Shown here: positions 48,133 through 48,224 of the stretch, piece after piece
Position numbering within the stretch: the first letter of the stretch is position 1
How the letters are laid out: every line of letters begins with the position of its first letter
Source of the DNA: Candidatus Bathycorpusculum termitum
Lineage (GTDB): Archaea; Thermoproteota; Bathyarchaeia; Bathyarchaeales; Bathycorpusculaceae
Reading direction: 5' to 3'
DNA length: 48,224 nt
Assembly: GCA_031254875.1 (NCBI GenBank)
Contig: JAIRTW010000031.1
Span: 1-48,224, forward strand
Notes under the pieces: generated by a model
What the model saw: only the letters and a program-made list of their open reading frames with translations
Told to the model about the DNA's origin: nothing
Databases searched by the model: none
Position numbers and translations under genes: made by a program

Positions 48133-48224
48133 AGTTTATAAGTGTTAGCACGTATAACGATCATACCCCCGAAGCTGATGCAACTGTATGGAAAACCACA
48201 TCAAAACAATGCTGCCAATACTAA
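48133..48224 (+). promoter_or_regulatory. TATA-like box and possible start of the next gene
   Basis: AGTTTATAAG (48133-48142) is a fair plus-strand TATA box. Two ATG codons follow (48178 and 48188) whose frames are open to the window edge. Too little sequence remains to choose between them. Confidence 0.3.

Overview
The window looks like a chromosomal segment of an archaeon. Supporting signs are a 16S rRNA 5' end with the archaeal start sequence, an A-type ATP synthase, archaeal RNA polymerase subunits next to L30e and a NusA-like KH protein, NucS, a tRNA-Leu with a canonical intron, and TATA boxes about 25-30 nt upstream of several starts. RpoB is one unsplit gene and the largest polymerase subunit is one unsplit A'+A'' gene. 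This, with TTG/GTG starts and many winged-helix proteins, points to the TACK side (Bathyarchaeia-like or Nitrososphaeria-like). That placement is inference; the full 16S would settle it.

Layout. 1-342: 5' end of 16S rRNA (minus) with its leader and promoter. 1081-6617: pyruvate phosphate dikinase, a ParB-like protein, two tiny proteins and a PAP2-type membrane phosphatase. 6646-15933: the A-type ATPase in three transcription units, atpH-atpC and atpF-E-A-B-D-usp-[49-aa protein]-atpK on minus, and atpI alone on plus between them. 16234-18716: an alpha/beta hydrolase and a type I phosphodiesterase. 18921-25871: molybdopterin synthesis (moeA, moaA, moaD, moaE, a moaC-moaB fusion) followed by a modABC importer; both units carry a related operator-like site over the predicted transcription start. 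26450-29416: tRNA-Gln(CTG), nucS, a methyltransferase and a membrane-anchored winged-helix protein.

29735-33098 is the most interesting part: a three-gene operon with overlapping ATGA junctions encoding a short SMC5/6-like ATPase without a recognisable hinge, a ScpA-like kleisin and a Nse3/MAGE-like winged-helix (KITE) protein. Together these look like a compact archaeal SMC5/6-type complex. 33424-34633 holds a probably frameshifted small gene and a decayed IS1-family element. 34763-42739 is the RNA polymerase operon rpoB-rpoA-rpl30e-nusA.

43083-48224 is flavodoxin, intron-bearing tRNA-Leu(CAA), then an accessory zone beginning right after the tRNA: a bacterial-style MobA/MobL relaxase whose 3' end is fused to a truncated IS481-like transposase, and an MCM-like protein without a Walker A motif. 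This looks like the edge of an integrated mobilizable element.

Protein family calls rest on motif recognition only; no search was run.
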